64,000 nucleotides of DNA from Nocardia aurantia (GCF_009604425.1 NZ_WEGI01000009.1:62001-126000), one strand, 5' to 3'; shown: positions 17,473-27,807, counted from the stretch's first letter. Numbers and translations: made by a program. Notes: generated by a model not told the origin, from the letters alone.

Positions 17473-17715
17473 TCAGCAGCAGCGGTTGGTCGGATTGCGA
17501 TCTGCCGCGTCATGCCGCTCACGCCAGTACTCGCGTTCGGTGGGGACCGGGCATTCCGGGTGGTTGCGCCGGAGATGCTCGACGTATCTGGCGTAATCCT
17601 GCCCGCCCAGAACCGCGTTGAGGTACCCCGCGAGCGCGCGGCCCGCGCGCACGACGGTCCGGAGTGGACCGCCGAGCGTGTCGGACCGCGCGGGTCGCAT
17701 GTTCATCGAACTCAT
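17473..17715 (-). CDS. ybdD: YbdD/YjiX family protein (DUF466)
   Basis: An 80-residue protein with the family core VLGGQDYARYVEHLRRNHPECPVPTEREYW cut here to its key parts: a GxxxYxxYVxHL helix, a HPE turn and a C-terminal REYWRER. YbdD-like proteins are encoded next to CstA-type transporters and are needed for their activity in enterobacteria. The ATG at 17715 overlaps the cstA stop as ATGA, so the two are translationally coupled. The last residues (Cys-Cys) are unusual. Confidence 0.88.
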   Translation of the reverse strand: MSSMNMRPARSDTLGGPLRTVVRAGRALAGYLNAVLGGQDYARYVEHLRRNHPECPVPTEREYWRERHDAADRNPTNRCC

Positions 17716-20039
17716 TCCGCGGCCACGGCGTGCGCCGCGCCCGGAATCCGGACCTTGCCGGCCCGCGCCAGCTCGTCCCACTCCTGTTGCACTTCCCGCT
17801 CGGCCTTGGTGGCGGCGAAACCGGTGGGGCCGAAGATCTTCGACGGAACCTCCGCTGTCTCGGTGGTGGCGCCGCCGCCGTTGCGGAGGGCCCGGACGCA
17901 GACGATCACGCCCACCACCGCGATCAGCAGGACCAGTACCGCGAAGACGATCGACAGCGTGCCCTGGATGTAGGTGTTGCGAATGATCTTGCCGAAATCG
18001 GAGATCTGCTTGTCGAGGGCCTGGAAACTGGTGACGCCCTTGGGTAGTTGATGCGCGTCGCGGGCGGCGGTGAACGCGTCACGCTTGGCGATGGTGTCGG
18101 AGTGAAGCTTCCAGTAACCCAGCTTCGGGTCGTGCGAGAAGATCTTCTGCCAGGAGGCGGTCATCGTGACGATCAGATCCCACAGCAGCGGCAGCGCCGG
18201 GATCCACGCCCATTTCACCAGGCCCTTCTTCACCACGATCACCAGTACGACGGTCAGCGCGACCGCGGCCAGCAGCTGGTTGGAGATGCCGAACAGCGGA
18301 TACAGCGTGTAGATGCCGCCCAGCGGATCGGTGACGCCCATCAGCAGCACCGAACCCCAGCCCGCGACCACGATCGCCGCGCACAGCCAGGCGCCCGGCC
18401 GCCACGACGGATCCTTGAAGCGCCGCAGCGGGCCACCGAGGTTGCCCAGCGTGTCCGACAGCATGAACCGGGCCACCCGGGTGCCGGCGTCGATGGTGGT
18501 GAGGATGAACAGCGCCTCGAACATGATCGCGAAGTGGTACCAGAACGACTTGAGCCCGGACCCGCCGATCAACCGCTGCATGACCTCCGACATGCCGACC
18601 GCCAGGGTGGGCGCGCCGCCGGTACGCGAGTAGATGGCCGTCTCGCCGACGTCCTTGGCGGCCTGGTTCAGCTCGGCCGCGCTGATCGGATTGCCGCCGA
18701 GGCCCAGCGTGTTGACCTTGTCGGCGGCCGCCTGCGCGGTGGTGAGGCCGCCGGTGTTGATCGCGAAGTAGAGGTGCTGGTCCAGGATCGAGGCGGCGAT
18801 GATCGCCATCACCGCGACGAAGGACTCCATCAGCATGCCGCCGTAGCCGATCATGCGGGCCTGCGACTGCTTCTGCAGCAGCTTCGGCGTGGTACCCGAG
18901 GACACCAGCGAGTGGAATCCGGACAGCGCGCCGCAGGCGATCGTGATGAACAGGAACGGGAACAGGCTGCCCGCGAACGCGGGACCGCTGGAGTTGCCGG
19001 CGAACTGCGAGATCGCGGGTGCGTGCAGGACCGGTGCGGTGATGACGACGCTGACCGCGAGCAGCACGATCGTGCCGATCTTCATGAACGTCGACAGATA
19101 GTCGCGCGGTGCGAGCAGCAGCCAGACCGGGAGCACCGAGGCGACGAAGCCGTAGATGATCAGCATCCACGAGATGGTGGTGCCGGACATGGTGAAAAGA
19201 TCACGGCCCCAACCGGAATCGCCGACCCAGCGGCCCGAGATGATGATCAGCAGCAACAGCGCGAAGCCGGCGATCGAGATCTCCCCGACCTTGCCGGGCC
19301 GCACGAAGCGCAGGTAGATGCCCATCAGGATGGCCAGCGGGATGGTCATCGCGATCGAGAACACGCCCCACGGGCTGCCGCCGTGCAGCTTCCCGTCCGG
19401 GCCGGCGGTGGCCGCCAGTGCCTGCACCACGACGATGCCGAGCACCGCCAGCAGGATCACCATGATGACCAGCACCGCGATGAGGGCGGCGACGCCGCCG
19501 ACCACGCCGAGCTCGTCGCGGGCCATCTGGCCGAGGCTGCGGCCGCGGCGCTTCACCGAGGCCCACAGCACCATGTAGTCCTGGACCGCGCCGGCCAGGA
19601 CCACGCCGACGACGATCCAGATCGTGCCCGGCAGGTACCCCATCTGGGCGGCGAGCACGGGACCGACCAGCGGCCCGGCGCCGGCGATGGCCGCGAAATG
19701 GTGGCCGAACAGGACCCGCCGGTCCATCGGCATGTAGTCCTTGCCGTTCTCCAGCTCCTCGGCCGGAGTCGCGGTCCGGTCGTCCGGTTTGGTGATCTTC
19801 CATTCGATCAGCCGGGCGTAGAACTGGTACGCGACGATGTAGGTGCAGACCGCGGCCAGCACGATCCAGACGGCGTTGACATTCTCGCCGCGGGCGATCG
19901 CGAGCACAGCCCAGGCGACGGCGCCGAGGATCGCGACGGCGAGGAAGATACCCTTCTTCGCCGGGGACAGCGGGGAACGGTCCGCGACTCCCACAGGGGG
20001 TAGGTCGGGGTCCGTCCGGAGGTATTCGATGGTCGCCAT
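17712..20039 (-). CDS. cstA: Carbon starvation CstA family transporter
   Basis: A 775-residue membrane protein with well over a dozen hydrophobic helices. The CstA hallmarks are visible: FGHHFAAIAGAGPLVGPVLAAQMGYLP in two parts near residue 110-135, then DEL and RG-rich loops, and SSGTTPK with the following helices. Members import pyruvate or peptides under carbon limitation. ATG 20039 is preferred, as AGGAG lies 11 nt before it; a TTG 9 nt upstream is also in frame. The C-terminus couples to ybdD. No regulator is adjacent. The substrate in this organism is not determined by the sequence. Confidence 0.94.
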   Translation of the reverse strand: MATIEYLRTDPDLPPVGVADRSPLSPAKKGIFLAVAILGAVAWAVLAIARGENVNAVWIVLAAVCTYIVAYQFYARLIEWKITKPDDRTATPAEELENGKDYMPMDRRVLFGHHFAAIAGAGPLVGPVLAAQMGYLPGTIWIVVGVVLAGAVQDYMVLWASVKRRGRSLGQMARDELGVVGGVAALIAVLVIMVILLAVLGIVVVQALAATAGPDGKLHGGSPWGVFSIAMTIPLAILMGIYLRFVRPGKVGEISIAGFALLLLIIISGRWVGDSGWGRDLFTMSGTTISWMLIIYGFVASVLPVWLLLAPRDYLSTFMKIGTIVLLAVSVVITAPVLHAPAISQFAGNSSGPAFAGSLFPFLFITIACGALSGFHSLVSSGTTPKLLQKQSQARMIGYGGMLMESFVAVMAIIAASILDQHLYFAINTGGLTTAQAAADKVNTLGLGGNPISAAELNQAAKDVGETAIYSRTGGAPTLAVGMSEVMQRLIGGSGLKSFWYHFAIMFEALFILTTIDAGTRVARFMLSDTLGNLGGPLRRFKDPSWRPGAWLCAAIVVAGWGSVLLMGVTDPLGGIYTLYPLFGISNQLLAAVALTVVLVIVVKKGLVKWAWIPALPLLWDLIVTMTASWQKIFSHDPKLGYWKLHSDTIAKRDAFTAARDAHQLPKGVTSFQALDKQISDFGKIIRNTYIQGTLSIVFAVLVLLIAVVGVIVCVRALRNGGGATTETAEVPSKIFGPTGFAATKAEREVQQEWDELARAGKVRIPGAAHAVAAE

Positions 20040-20523
20040 GGCGAGCAACTCTCCTGGTGGTCGTGCGTGGTCTTGCGGAAATCGGTCACACCGTAACCGA
20101 GCGCGAAAACCGATTGGTCCGACTTAAGCAAGTCTGAACATTGCCCTCGGGCAGGGGCCGCCTACCCGAGCGAGCTGGCCGGAACCCGCTGGCGTCGGCG
20201 GTCGGCTGCTCTGAAAACGCAGGTCACGATGTGTGGTGGATATCCGGTTGTCAGTGCCCGGCACGAATGATGCCATCGGGGTCCGACAGGTTCGGCGACG
20301 CTGCCGCCGTTCGCTCCCGGGCGGCGGCGCCCACCCGGATTCGGACCATCGCGCCGACCCGGACGAGTCGGACCGGACCGCGTGTCGGGAGTGCGCCGCA
20401 GGCCACGGTCCGTAAGCTCCGGACCTGATTTCCGGCTGTGTGCGGTGCGGCCCGCTGCTCTGTGGTTCCCGCGTTCGAGCTCGCCCTGTCCCGTACATCA
20501 GGTCCCCGGCGGAAGGAGGTGTG
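20040..20523. other. 484-bp divergent intergenic region
   Basis: Separates cstA from the sugar-binding protein gene and must hold both promoters. A small hairpin (GACTT, 4-nt loop, AAGTC) lies near 20118-20131. No coding sequence or known riboswitch was recognised. Confidence 0.4.
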
Positions 20524-21831
20524 TTGGCGTCGCGATTGCACCGCCGCACCCTGCTCCGGTCGGCCCTCGCCGCACCCGCGGCCGCCGCGTTCGGGACCGC
20601 CTGCGGCGGCGGGACCGACGACGCGGTCACCTTCTTCTTTCAGGCCAGGCCGGCGGAGGCGCGGGCTCGCCTGCGGATCGTCGAAGCGTTCGCCGCCCGG
20701 CATCCCGGAATCCGTATCCGCACCATCATGTCCGGCCCGGATCCGATGCAGCAGATGCTGACCTACTGTGCGGGCGGCCGCTGCCCGGATGTCCTGATGG
20801 CCTGGGAGTTGCTGTACGCGGGGCTGGCCGAACGGGGCGTGCTGCTGGATCTGCGGATCATGCTGGACCGCGAACCGGAATACGCGAAACATATTCGCGC
20901 GGAGTCCTATTCGACGCTCTACGACACCTTCGGCTACCGCGGCGGGCAGTACGCGCTACCGGAGCAGTGGTCGGGAGTGTTCCTCTACTACAACCGGAAG
21001 CTGTTCGCCGAGGCGGGAATTCGGCCACCCGGCAGCTGGGGCGCGGCGTGGACCTACGACGAATTCCTCGCCGCCGCACGGGCGACCACGCGTCGCGACA
21101 ACGACGGCCGGGTCCGGCACTGGGGTTTCGCGGACGGCTGGGTGCCCTACTACTCCGCCGCCTGCTTCGGAATGAACAACGGCGCAACCTGGTTCGACCC
21201 CGCGGTGCGGCATGTGAATCTGGGCGATCCCCGGTTCGCGGCGGGCATGCAGTTCTACGCCGATCTCGCGGTGCGGCACGGGGTGGCGCCGAGCGTCGCC
21301 GACCGGCAGGCGATGGCGGCGCCGGATCTGTTCGCGCGCGGCCGGGCGGCCATGTTGCTCGGCGGGCACTGGCTGTATTCGGAATTCGCCCGGCGCGACG
21401 ATCTCGACTTCGACGTCACTGTGCTGCCGGTCGGCCCGCACGGCGGCCCCGCCGCGGCCACCGATGTCGGCTGTACCGGCCTGGCCATCGCCGCCGACAG
21501 TCCGCACCGGGAGACCGCTTGGGAATTCGTGAAATTCGCGACCGGGCCGGAGGGCCAGGCGCTCATCGCCGAATCCGGACTGTTCGTGCCGGTTCTCCGG
21601 TCCGCCATGGGCTCTGCCGGTTTCGCGGCCGCGCACCGCCGGATCGGCAATCTGGCGGTGTTCACCGAAGGGCCGGAGCATTCCCGGCCGCTGGCGGTCA
21701 CCCCGGTATGGGGGAAGGTGGACGCGTTGCTGGCCCGGCACTGCAATCGGGTCCTGCGCGGTGCGGCGAGCGCGGATTCGCTCGGGGCCGTGGCGCCGGA
21801 CATCGACATGCTGCTGGGAGCGCGCCCGTGA
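20524..21831 (+). CDS. ABC transporter sugar-binding lipoprotein (family 1 solute-binding protein)
   Basis: About 435 residues. The N-terminus has a twin-arginine-like export signal (HRRTLLRSALAAPAAAAFGTAC) ending in a Cys that may be lipidated, although the lipobox is weak. The rest is a type 1 extracellular solute-binding protein (PDVLMAWELLYAGLAERG, then ALPEQWSGVFLYYNRKLFAEAG). Two Cys (TYCAGGRCPD) may form a disulfide. The start is set by a strong GGAAGGAGG: TTG 20524 has a 4-nt gap, and GTG 20521 would be too close. Two permease genes follow after 262 bp, making a carbohydrate importer; the sugar is unknown. Confidence 0.88.
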   Translation: MASRLHRRTLLRSALAAPAAAAFGTACGGGTDDAVTFFFQARPAEARARLRIVEAFAARHPGIRIRTIMSGPDPMQQMLTYCAGGRCPDVLMAWELLYAGLAERGVLLDLRIMLDREPEYAKHIRAESYSTLYDTFGYRGGQYALPEQWSGVFLYYNRKLFAEAGIRPPGSWGAAWTYDEFLAAARATTRRDNDGRVRHWGFADGWVPYYSAACFGMNNGATWFDPAVRHVNLGDPRFAAGMQFYADLAVRHGVAPSVADRQAMAAPDLFARGRAAMLLGGHWLYSEFARRDDLDFDVTVLPVGPHGGPAAATDVGCTGLAIAADSPHRETAWEFVKFATGPEGQALIAESGLFVPVLRSAMGSAGFAAAHRRIGNLAVFTEGPEHSRPLAVTPVWGKVDALLARHCNRVLRGAASADSLGAVAPDIDMLLGARP

Positions 21832-22093
21832 ACGGCCCGAGGGTACGAATCGATCGACATCCACAGTCGTGCAAGGGAATTCGCACGAACTCGGCCGCCG
21901 GCCGGGGTATGCACGTGCGTGATCGGCGCCGCCGATGTCGGTCCGGCCGGGAGTCGCTGGAGCCCGGTCGAATTCGTGGGTACTCGGGCGCCCGGACCGG
22001 CAGCGCGCCGATGGCCGCGAGGTCGGCGTGGACGATTGAGAGATACTGCGGCGCAGTCGGATTCATACGTGCTCAGGTCGCCGGCAGAAAGGG

Positions 22094-23200
22094 GTGCGTG
22101 TGACCGGACCGGTCCGAAGCGGAACCGCTGGAGACAGCGTCCCGGGGGACACATTCGTGCGTGACCGGGCTGCGGGGACCGGTTGTCCCGTGGTCGGTAC
22201 GCACGAGCGCAGCGAGCGCTTCCGGGCCGAGATGAGCGGGGCCGGGCGAGATCCAGGGGCCGGGCGAGATCCAGCGGAGCCGCGGCCGCCGGGCGACCGG
22301 ACCGGCCGCCGCCGGCCCGCCGCGCTGCGCCGCCATCGCGCGCGAGCCGGAATGTTGTTCGTCGCACCCAATCTCGCCTCGGTGCTGTTGTTCCTGGTGT
22401 TCCCGCTCGGCTTCTCGCTGTATCTCAGTTTCCATTCCTGGGATCTGTTCCGCCCCATGCACTTCGCGGGTTTCGACAACTATCGCCAACTGCTGCGCGA
22501 CCCGTTGTTCTATGTGGCGCTGCGCAACACCGGCGAGTTCACGGCCCTCACGCTGCTGCCGACGGTGGTGATCAGCCTCCTGACCGCCGCCGCGCTGAAT
22601 CGCCGGCTGCCGGGCATCGGCCTGTTCCGGACCCTGGCCTTCCTGCCGCTGGTCGCGTCCACCGTCGCGATGGCGGTGGTGTGGCGATTCCTGTTCGCCA
22701 CCGACTCGGGCGCGGTGAATCTGCTGCTACGCTTGGTCGGGCTGGAACCCGTTGCGTGGCTGAGTGATCCGGGCGCGGCCATGGCCGCGCTGAGCATCGT
22801 CACCGTGTGGCGGAGCGTGCCGTTCGCCACCGTGGTCCTGCTCGCCGCCATGCAGGGCATCCCGGAGAATCTGTACGAGGCCGCGCGGATCGACGGCGCG
22901 GGCCGGTGGCGGCGATTCCGCTCGATCACCGTGCCGCTGATCCGCGGCGCGCTGTCGTTCGTCCTGGTGATCACGGTGATCAATTCGGTCCAGGCCTTCG
23001 ACCAGGCCTACGCCCTCACCGACGGCAACGGCGGCCCGGAGACGGGTACCTATGTGCTCGGCATCATGTTGTTCCAGAACGCTTTCGGCTTCTACGAGAT
23101 CGGTTACGCGGCCGCACTGGCGTGGGTGATGTTCGCACTGCTGCTGGCGCTCACCCTCGTCCAGTTGTGGCTGGCGCGCCGGGACGAGGACATCGAATGA
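22094..23200 (+). CDS. ABC transporter permease (MalF-type)
   Basis: Up to 368 residues. After a roughly 90-residue polar, proline- and arginine-rich N-terminus come six hydrophobic helices and the ATPase-coupling EAA loop (LYEAARIDGAGRWRRFRSIT). The first helix begins near MLFVAPNLASVLLFLVFPLG. The start is uncertain: GTG 22094 or 22100 follows AAAGGGG, while ATG 22232 would remove most of the odd N-terminus. An 18-bp tandem duplication (22238-22273) gives GAGRDP twice in that region. The stop overlaps the second permease as ATGA. Confidence 0.87.
   Translation: MRVTGPVRSGTAGDSVPGDTFVRDRAAGTGCPVVGTHERSERFRAEMSGAGRDPGAGRDPAEPRPPGDRTGRRRPAALRRHRARAGMLFVAPNLASVLLFLVFPLGFSLYLSFHSWDLFRPMHFAGFDNYRQLLRDPLFYVALRNTGEFTALTLLPTVVISLLTAAALNRRLPGIGLFRTLAFLPLVASTVAMAVVWRFLFATDSGAVNLLLRLVGLEPVAWLSDPGAAMAALSIVTVWRSVPFATVVLLAAMQGIPENLYEAARIDGAGRWRRFRSITVPLIRGALSFVLVITVINSVQAFDQAYALTDGNGGPETGTYVLGIMLFQNAFGFYEIGYAAALAWVMFALLLALTLVQLWLARRDEDIE
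22238..22273 (+). repeat. 18-bp tandem duplication in the permease N-terminal region
   Basis: Two exact adjacent copies of GGGGCCGGGCGAGATCCA; 18 bp keeps frame and repeats six residues. Confidence 0.8.
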
Positions 23201-24048
23201 CGTCGGGCCGGGCGCGCCGGGAACCGATCCGGCGCCTGTGGCACGGCGCCCTCGCGTACGCGGCACTGGTCGTGATCGGCTGGTGCGCCGTCGCGCCCAT
23301 CCTGTGGGCGCTGGCGGCCTCACTGAAAACCGAAGGCGCGGTGAGCGATCCGAACCCGATCCCCGCCCATCCGCAATGGTCCAACTACGGCCGGGTCTTC
23401 GCCGTGGTGCCGCTGGGCCGCATGCTGCTGAACACCGCCGGCTACGCGGCGTGCGTCACCGCCGGCCAGGTCCTGTTCTGTTCCCTGGCCGGATACGCGT
23501 TCGCCCGCTTGCGATTTCCCGGCCGCGAGGCCCTGTTCGTGGCTTATCTGGCCACCCTGATGGTCCCGCTGACGGTCACGGTGATCCCGCAGTTCGTGCT
23601 GATGCGCCGTCTCGGCTGGGTGGACACGCCGTGGGCGATGATCGTGCCCGGCCTGTTCGGTTCCGCCTTCGGCACCTACCTGATGCGCCAGTTCTTCCGC
23701 ACGCTCCCAGCCGAATTGGAGGAAGCCGCCATCCTGGACGGCTGCACGACCTGGCAGATATATTGGCGAGTTCTGCTCCCGCACGCACGCCCGGCGATCA
23801 CGGTGCTGGCGGTACTCACCTGGATCACGGTCTGGAACGATTTCCTGTGGCCGCTGGTGATGATCCAGCGTACCGAGATCGCCACCGCAACCCTCGGTTT
23901 GGTGCAACTACAGGGCCAATATCACACCGACTGGTCACTGCTGATGGCCGCGGCTCTGCTCGCTCTCACCCCGTTGCTGCTGGTCTACGCGGTGGCGCAG
24001 AAGACCTTCGTCCGCGGCATCGCGCAGTCCGGACTGGGTGGTCGCTGA
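23197..24048 (+). CDS. ABC transporter permease (MalG-type)
   Basis: A 283-residue protein with six hydrophobic helices and the EAA loop EEAAILDGCTTWQIYWRVLLP, followed by a C-terminal FVRGIAQSGL typical of MalG-type subunits. It overlaps the first permease by 4 bp (ATGA). Together with the binding protein it forms the membrane part of a sugar importer. No ATPase gene occurs in the cluster or anywhere in the window; a shared MsiK/UgpC-type ATPase encoded elsewhere is the usual solution in actinomycetes. Confidence 0.92.
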   Translation: MTSGRARREPIRRLWHGALAYAALVVIGWCAVAPILWALAASLKTEGAVSDPNPIPAHPQWSNYGRVFAVVPLGRMLLNTAGYAACVTAGQVLFCSLAGYAFARLRFPGREALFVAYLATLMVPLTVTVIPQFVLMRRLGWVDTPWAMIVPGLFGSAFGTYLMRQFFRTLPAELEEAAILDGCTTWQIYWRVLLPHARPAITVLAVLTWITVWNDFLWPLVMIQRTEIATATLGLVQLQGQYHTDWSLLMAAALLALTPLLLVYAVAQKTFVRGIAQSGLGGR

Positions 24049-24146
24049 CGAGGAAAGCTATGTCCGGGCAACCACCGTGATTGTCTTGTCAATCCGCACT
24101 CGGTCTGCAAGTCTGTGAATCGTCATCCGCACACGGAAAGAACCCC

Positions 24147-24827
24147 ATGAAGTATTTCCTGTGGGTAGTCGTGCCCTACAGCGCATTCGCGCTCTTCGTG
24201 GCCGGCCACGTCTGGCGCTATCGGCGCGACCGTTTCGGATCCGATCGGCACCCAGCCGGTTCGCGACGGATCGAGGGGACCGGCGCCACACTGTTCCGGA
24301 CCGGCATCCTCCTCGTCATCGTGACCCGACTACTCGTGATGGCGTTCCCCACGTTGCGTTCCCAGCCCTACGGCGCCCCGCACATGGCGGTCATCGCGGT
24401 GGAACTGCTGGGCATGGCACTGACCGTCAGCGGAGCGGTCCTGCTCGCGGTGCCGCACATGATCGCCGGCACCCCGCGCCGCCTGGTGTCCCCGGTCGAC
24501 CGCTTGACCGTGCCCGTACTGATTTTCACCCTGATGTCCGGCCTGCTGATCCAGTTCGGCTCGAACTCCTACCTCGGCGAATACCGCACCGCCGGAACCC
24601 TTTTCCGCTGGTTCCGCTCCCTGCTGACCCTGCACCCGCACCCGGACTACATGCACTCCGCCCCCACCCCCTACCAGGCCCGCGGCCTGATAGTCATGCT
24701 CCTCATAGCCATCTGGCCCTACACCCGCCTCTCCGGCACCCTCGCCGCCCCGATCATCTATTGGTGCGGCCGCCTGTATCGTGCCGCCACCCGCGTCCTC
24801 GGTTCACGATCCAAGACCGCTACCTGA
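24147..24827 (+). CDS. NarI-like membrane protein lacking the heme-ligand histidines
   Basis: A 226-residue, five-helix protein that aligns along its length with the gamma subunit of respiratory nitrate reductase (MKYFLWVVVPYSAFALF; LFRTGILLVIVTRLLV; AIWPYTRLSGTLAAP). Compared with E. coli NarI as I recall it, the four heme b ligands His56, His66, His187 and His205 correspond here to Arg51, Arg61, Arg179 and Gly197. It therefore should not carry quinol electrons through hemes as NarI does. No narG, narH or narJ is nearby. The ATG has GGAAAGA 5-6 nt upstream. It follows the sugar permeases by 98 bp; whether it is cotranscribed is unclear. Confidence 0.8.
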   Translation: MKYFLWVVVPYSAFALFVAGHVWRYRRDRFGSDRHPAGSRRIEGTGATLFRTGILLVIVTRLLVMAFPTLRSQPYGAPHMAVIAVELLGMALTVSGAVLLAVPHMIAGTPRRLVSPVDRLTVPVLIFTLMSGLLIQFGSNSYLGEYRTAGTLFRWFRSLLTLHPHPDYMHSAPTPYQARGLIVMLLIAIWPYTRLSGTLAAPIIYWCGRLYRAATRVLGSRSKTAT

Positions 24828-24848
24828 TCGACGCTGTCGGATCCGCTC

Positions 24849-25121
24849 TCACCGCTTCGCCGAATCCGTCTCTCCGCCAGGGATTTCGACGACATTCCCG
24901 CCGACCCGTTCGAAGCGCGCGACCTCCACGATCTGTCCCACGATGTGGTCATTGAACTCCTCGAGCTGCTCGGCCGGAATCCAGTACTCCAGGATCGTCC
25001 GTCCGCCCACCTGAGGTACCTCGAACCGGTCGAGGCAGGACGTCTGCACGTCGAATCGCGTCACGTAGCCGACTCCCGATGCCGGCCGCCACCGGGTGGT
25101 CACCTCGGTGCGAGGCGTCAT
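24849..25121 (-). CDS. Hypothetical 90-residue protein
   Basis: A short soluble protein, with no signal peptide or helix, whose central part (GGRTILEYWIPAEQLEEFNDHIVG) looks conserved and codon-like. The segment WIPAEQLEEFN...IVG resembles, to my memory only weakly, a motif near the C-terminus of some large secreted toxins. It lies 26 bp after the ychF stop on the same strand and could be cotranscribed. It may be a remnant of a larger gene. Function unknown; the family was not recognised. Confidence 0.55.
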   Translation of the reverse strand: MTPRTEVTTRWRPASGVGYVTRFDVQTSCLDRFEVPQVGGRTILEYWIPAEQLEEFNDHIVGQIVEVARFERVGGNVVEIPGGETDSAKR

Positions 25122-25147
25122 CGAATTCTCGATCTCGTTCGCCGGGT

Positions 25148-26227
<1,080 letters not shown>

Positions 26228-26247
26228 GAGAGTGGGAGTCTACCGGG

Positions 26248-27801
26248 TCACTTGCGCGGCACCGTCGAGACCACCGTGCCGTCGACGTCCGCTGCCAGGT
26301 ACGCGCCGCCGTAGTCGTCGCTGAGGTAGACGCGGAGCGTCGGCTTGTCGTCGTTGAACGTCCACTGCGGGTCGACGATGATGTAGCGGTTGGTGGGGTG
26401 CGGGACGCCGAGTTGCGACTGGGCGGCGTCGAGCAGGGCGGGGAGGATGTCCCAGTTGATCGAGCGCAGCGCCACCGTCTTGTCGCTCAGTTCGCCGCCC
26501 GCGCCGGAGCGGGTGGCCTTGCCGTTGCGGTAGGTGTACTCGTCGTAGAGTTTGGGCTGATCCCGCAGTGGGGCACCGGTGTTCACGAAGGCCGGATAGA
26601 TTGTGGTCTCGGTGAATTGCTGTCCGCCGGTGGCCTTTTCGAGGGCGGAGATCGCGGCCCGGATACCGTTGGGGGTGAGCAGTTCGCCGGTGGTCTGGTT
26701 GCCGCGGGCCGCGCTGGTGGGGGCGGCCGAGGTGGTGGTGGGGCTGTCGGTGTCGGTGGTGTCGGTGTCGCCCGACTCGGCCGTGACGGTCGTGCTCGGC
26801 TGGGCCTCCGCGGCGTTGCCGGAGCCGGTCCGCGGCCACAGCAGTACCGCCGCGGTCGCGACGGCGGCGACCAGCACGAGGGAGCCGCCGACCAGGACAC
26901 CGCGGCGGGCCGGCGACGATGTCCGGGCGGGGGCGGTCGGCCGGGTGGCGATGGTGGGGGCGCCGGGGGGATGCGGCAGGGGTACGGGGGTCATCGAGCC
27001 CTGGGCGGCGTGGGCCAGCAGGTGATCCACCACCTCGGCCGGGGGCCGGTGGTCCGGGTCGGTCACCAGCAGCGCCTGCAGCGTCTGGGACAGCGGGCCG
27101 GCGTGCCGGGCGGGGGGTACGACGCCCTGCATGATCGCCGCGAGGGTGGCCACGGAGGTCTCGCGGTGCATCGGCTGGTAGCCCTCGACCGCGGTGAACA
27201 GCAGCATGCCCAGCGACCACAGATCGGAGGCGGGATTGCCCTCGATGCCCGAGAGTCGTTCCGGCGCCAGGTAATCCAATGAGCCGATCACCACACCGGT
27301 GGAGGTGAGGCCGTCGTTGCCCTCCATCGCGGCGATGCCGAAATCGGTGAGGACCGGTGAATCATCCTCGCGCATCAGCACATTCGCGGGTTTGATGTCG
27401 CGGTGCAGGACGCCGACGGCGTGCGCGGCCCGCAGTCCGGCGAGCAGGCCGCGCCCGATCTGCGCGGCCCGCACCGGATGCATCGGGCCGAGGGCGAGAT
27501 GATCGGAGAGGGAGCGGCCGCGGACCAGTTCCATCACGATCCAGGGGAATTGCTCCGCGGGGGTGTCGACGATGTGGTGGATCGCCACCACATTGCGATG
27601 GTTGATCCGGGCCAGCGCCCGGGCCTCGCGCAGTACCCGCTCGCGTTGCCGGGCGTCGCCCTCGGCGGGGCGCACCTCCTTCAGCGCCACCTCGCGATGC
27701 AGGGCGAGATCGTAAGCTCGCCAAACCGTTCCCATGCCGCCACTGCCGAGCGGTTCGATCAACTCGAAACGCCCGTCGACCGTTGTCCGCCCGGTTTCCA
27801 C
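26248..27801 (-). CDS. Serine/threonine protein kinase, membrane-anchored
   Basis: A 517-residue PknB-type kinase. The kinase domain spans residues 12-265: Gly loop LGSGGMGTVWRAY, Lys41 (VALKEV), catalytic HRDIKPANVL with Asp135, DFG at 153-155 and LAPERLSG. A Pro/Ala linker leads to one transmembrane helix (about 308-326), then a Thr/Ser-rich segment and a globular extracellular domain of about 130 residues. That sensor domain has no PASTA repeats, so the signal is unknown. A TAGGCT box 6 nt before GTG 27801 indicates a leaderless start. It lies 20 bp upstream of ychF on the same strand. Confidence 0.93.
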   Translation of the reverse strand: METGRTTVDGRFELIEPLGSGGMGTVWRAYDLALHREVALKEVRPAEGDARQRERVLREARALARINHRNVVAIHHIVDTPAEQFPWIVMELVRGRSLSDHLALGPMHPVRAAQIGRGLLAGLRAAHAVGVLHRDIKPANVLMREDDSPVLTDFGIAAMEGNDGLTSTGVVIGSLDYLAPERLSGIEGNPASDLWSLGMLLFTAVEGYQPMHRETSVATLAAIMQGVVPPARHAGPLSQTLQALLVTDPDHRPPAEVVDHLLAHAAQGSMTPVPLPHPPGAPTIATRPTAPARTSSPARRGVLVGGSLVLVAAVATAAVLLWPRTGSGNAAEAQPSTTVTAESGDTDTTDTDSPTTTSAAPTSAARGNQTTGELLTPNGIRAAISALEKATGGQQFTETTIYPAFVNTGAPLRDQPKLYDEYTYRNGKATRSGAGGELSDKTVALRSINWDILPALLDAAQSQLGVPHPTNRYIIVDPQWTFNDDKPTLRVYLSDDYGGAYLAADVDGTVVSTVPRK

Positions 27802-27807
27802 GGCGGA

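Noticed and set aside
21828..22103. A GTG overlapping the end of the sugar-binding protein gene opens 91 codons
   Set aside because: The product is Arg/Gly-rich without any domain, and the frame is the tail of a longer antisense-like open frame; no ribosome site. Treated as intergenic.
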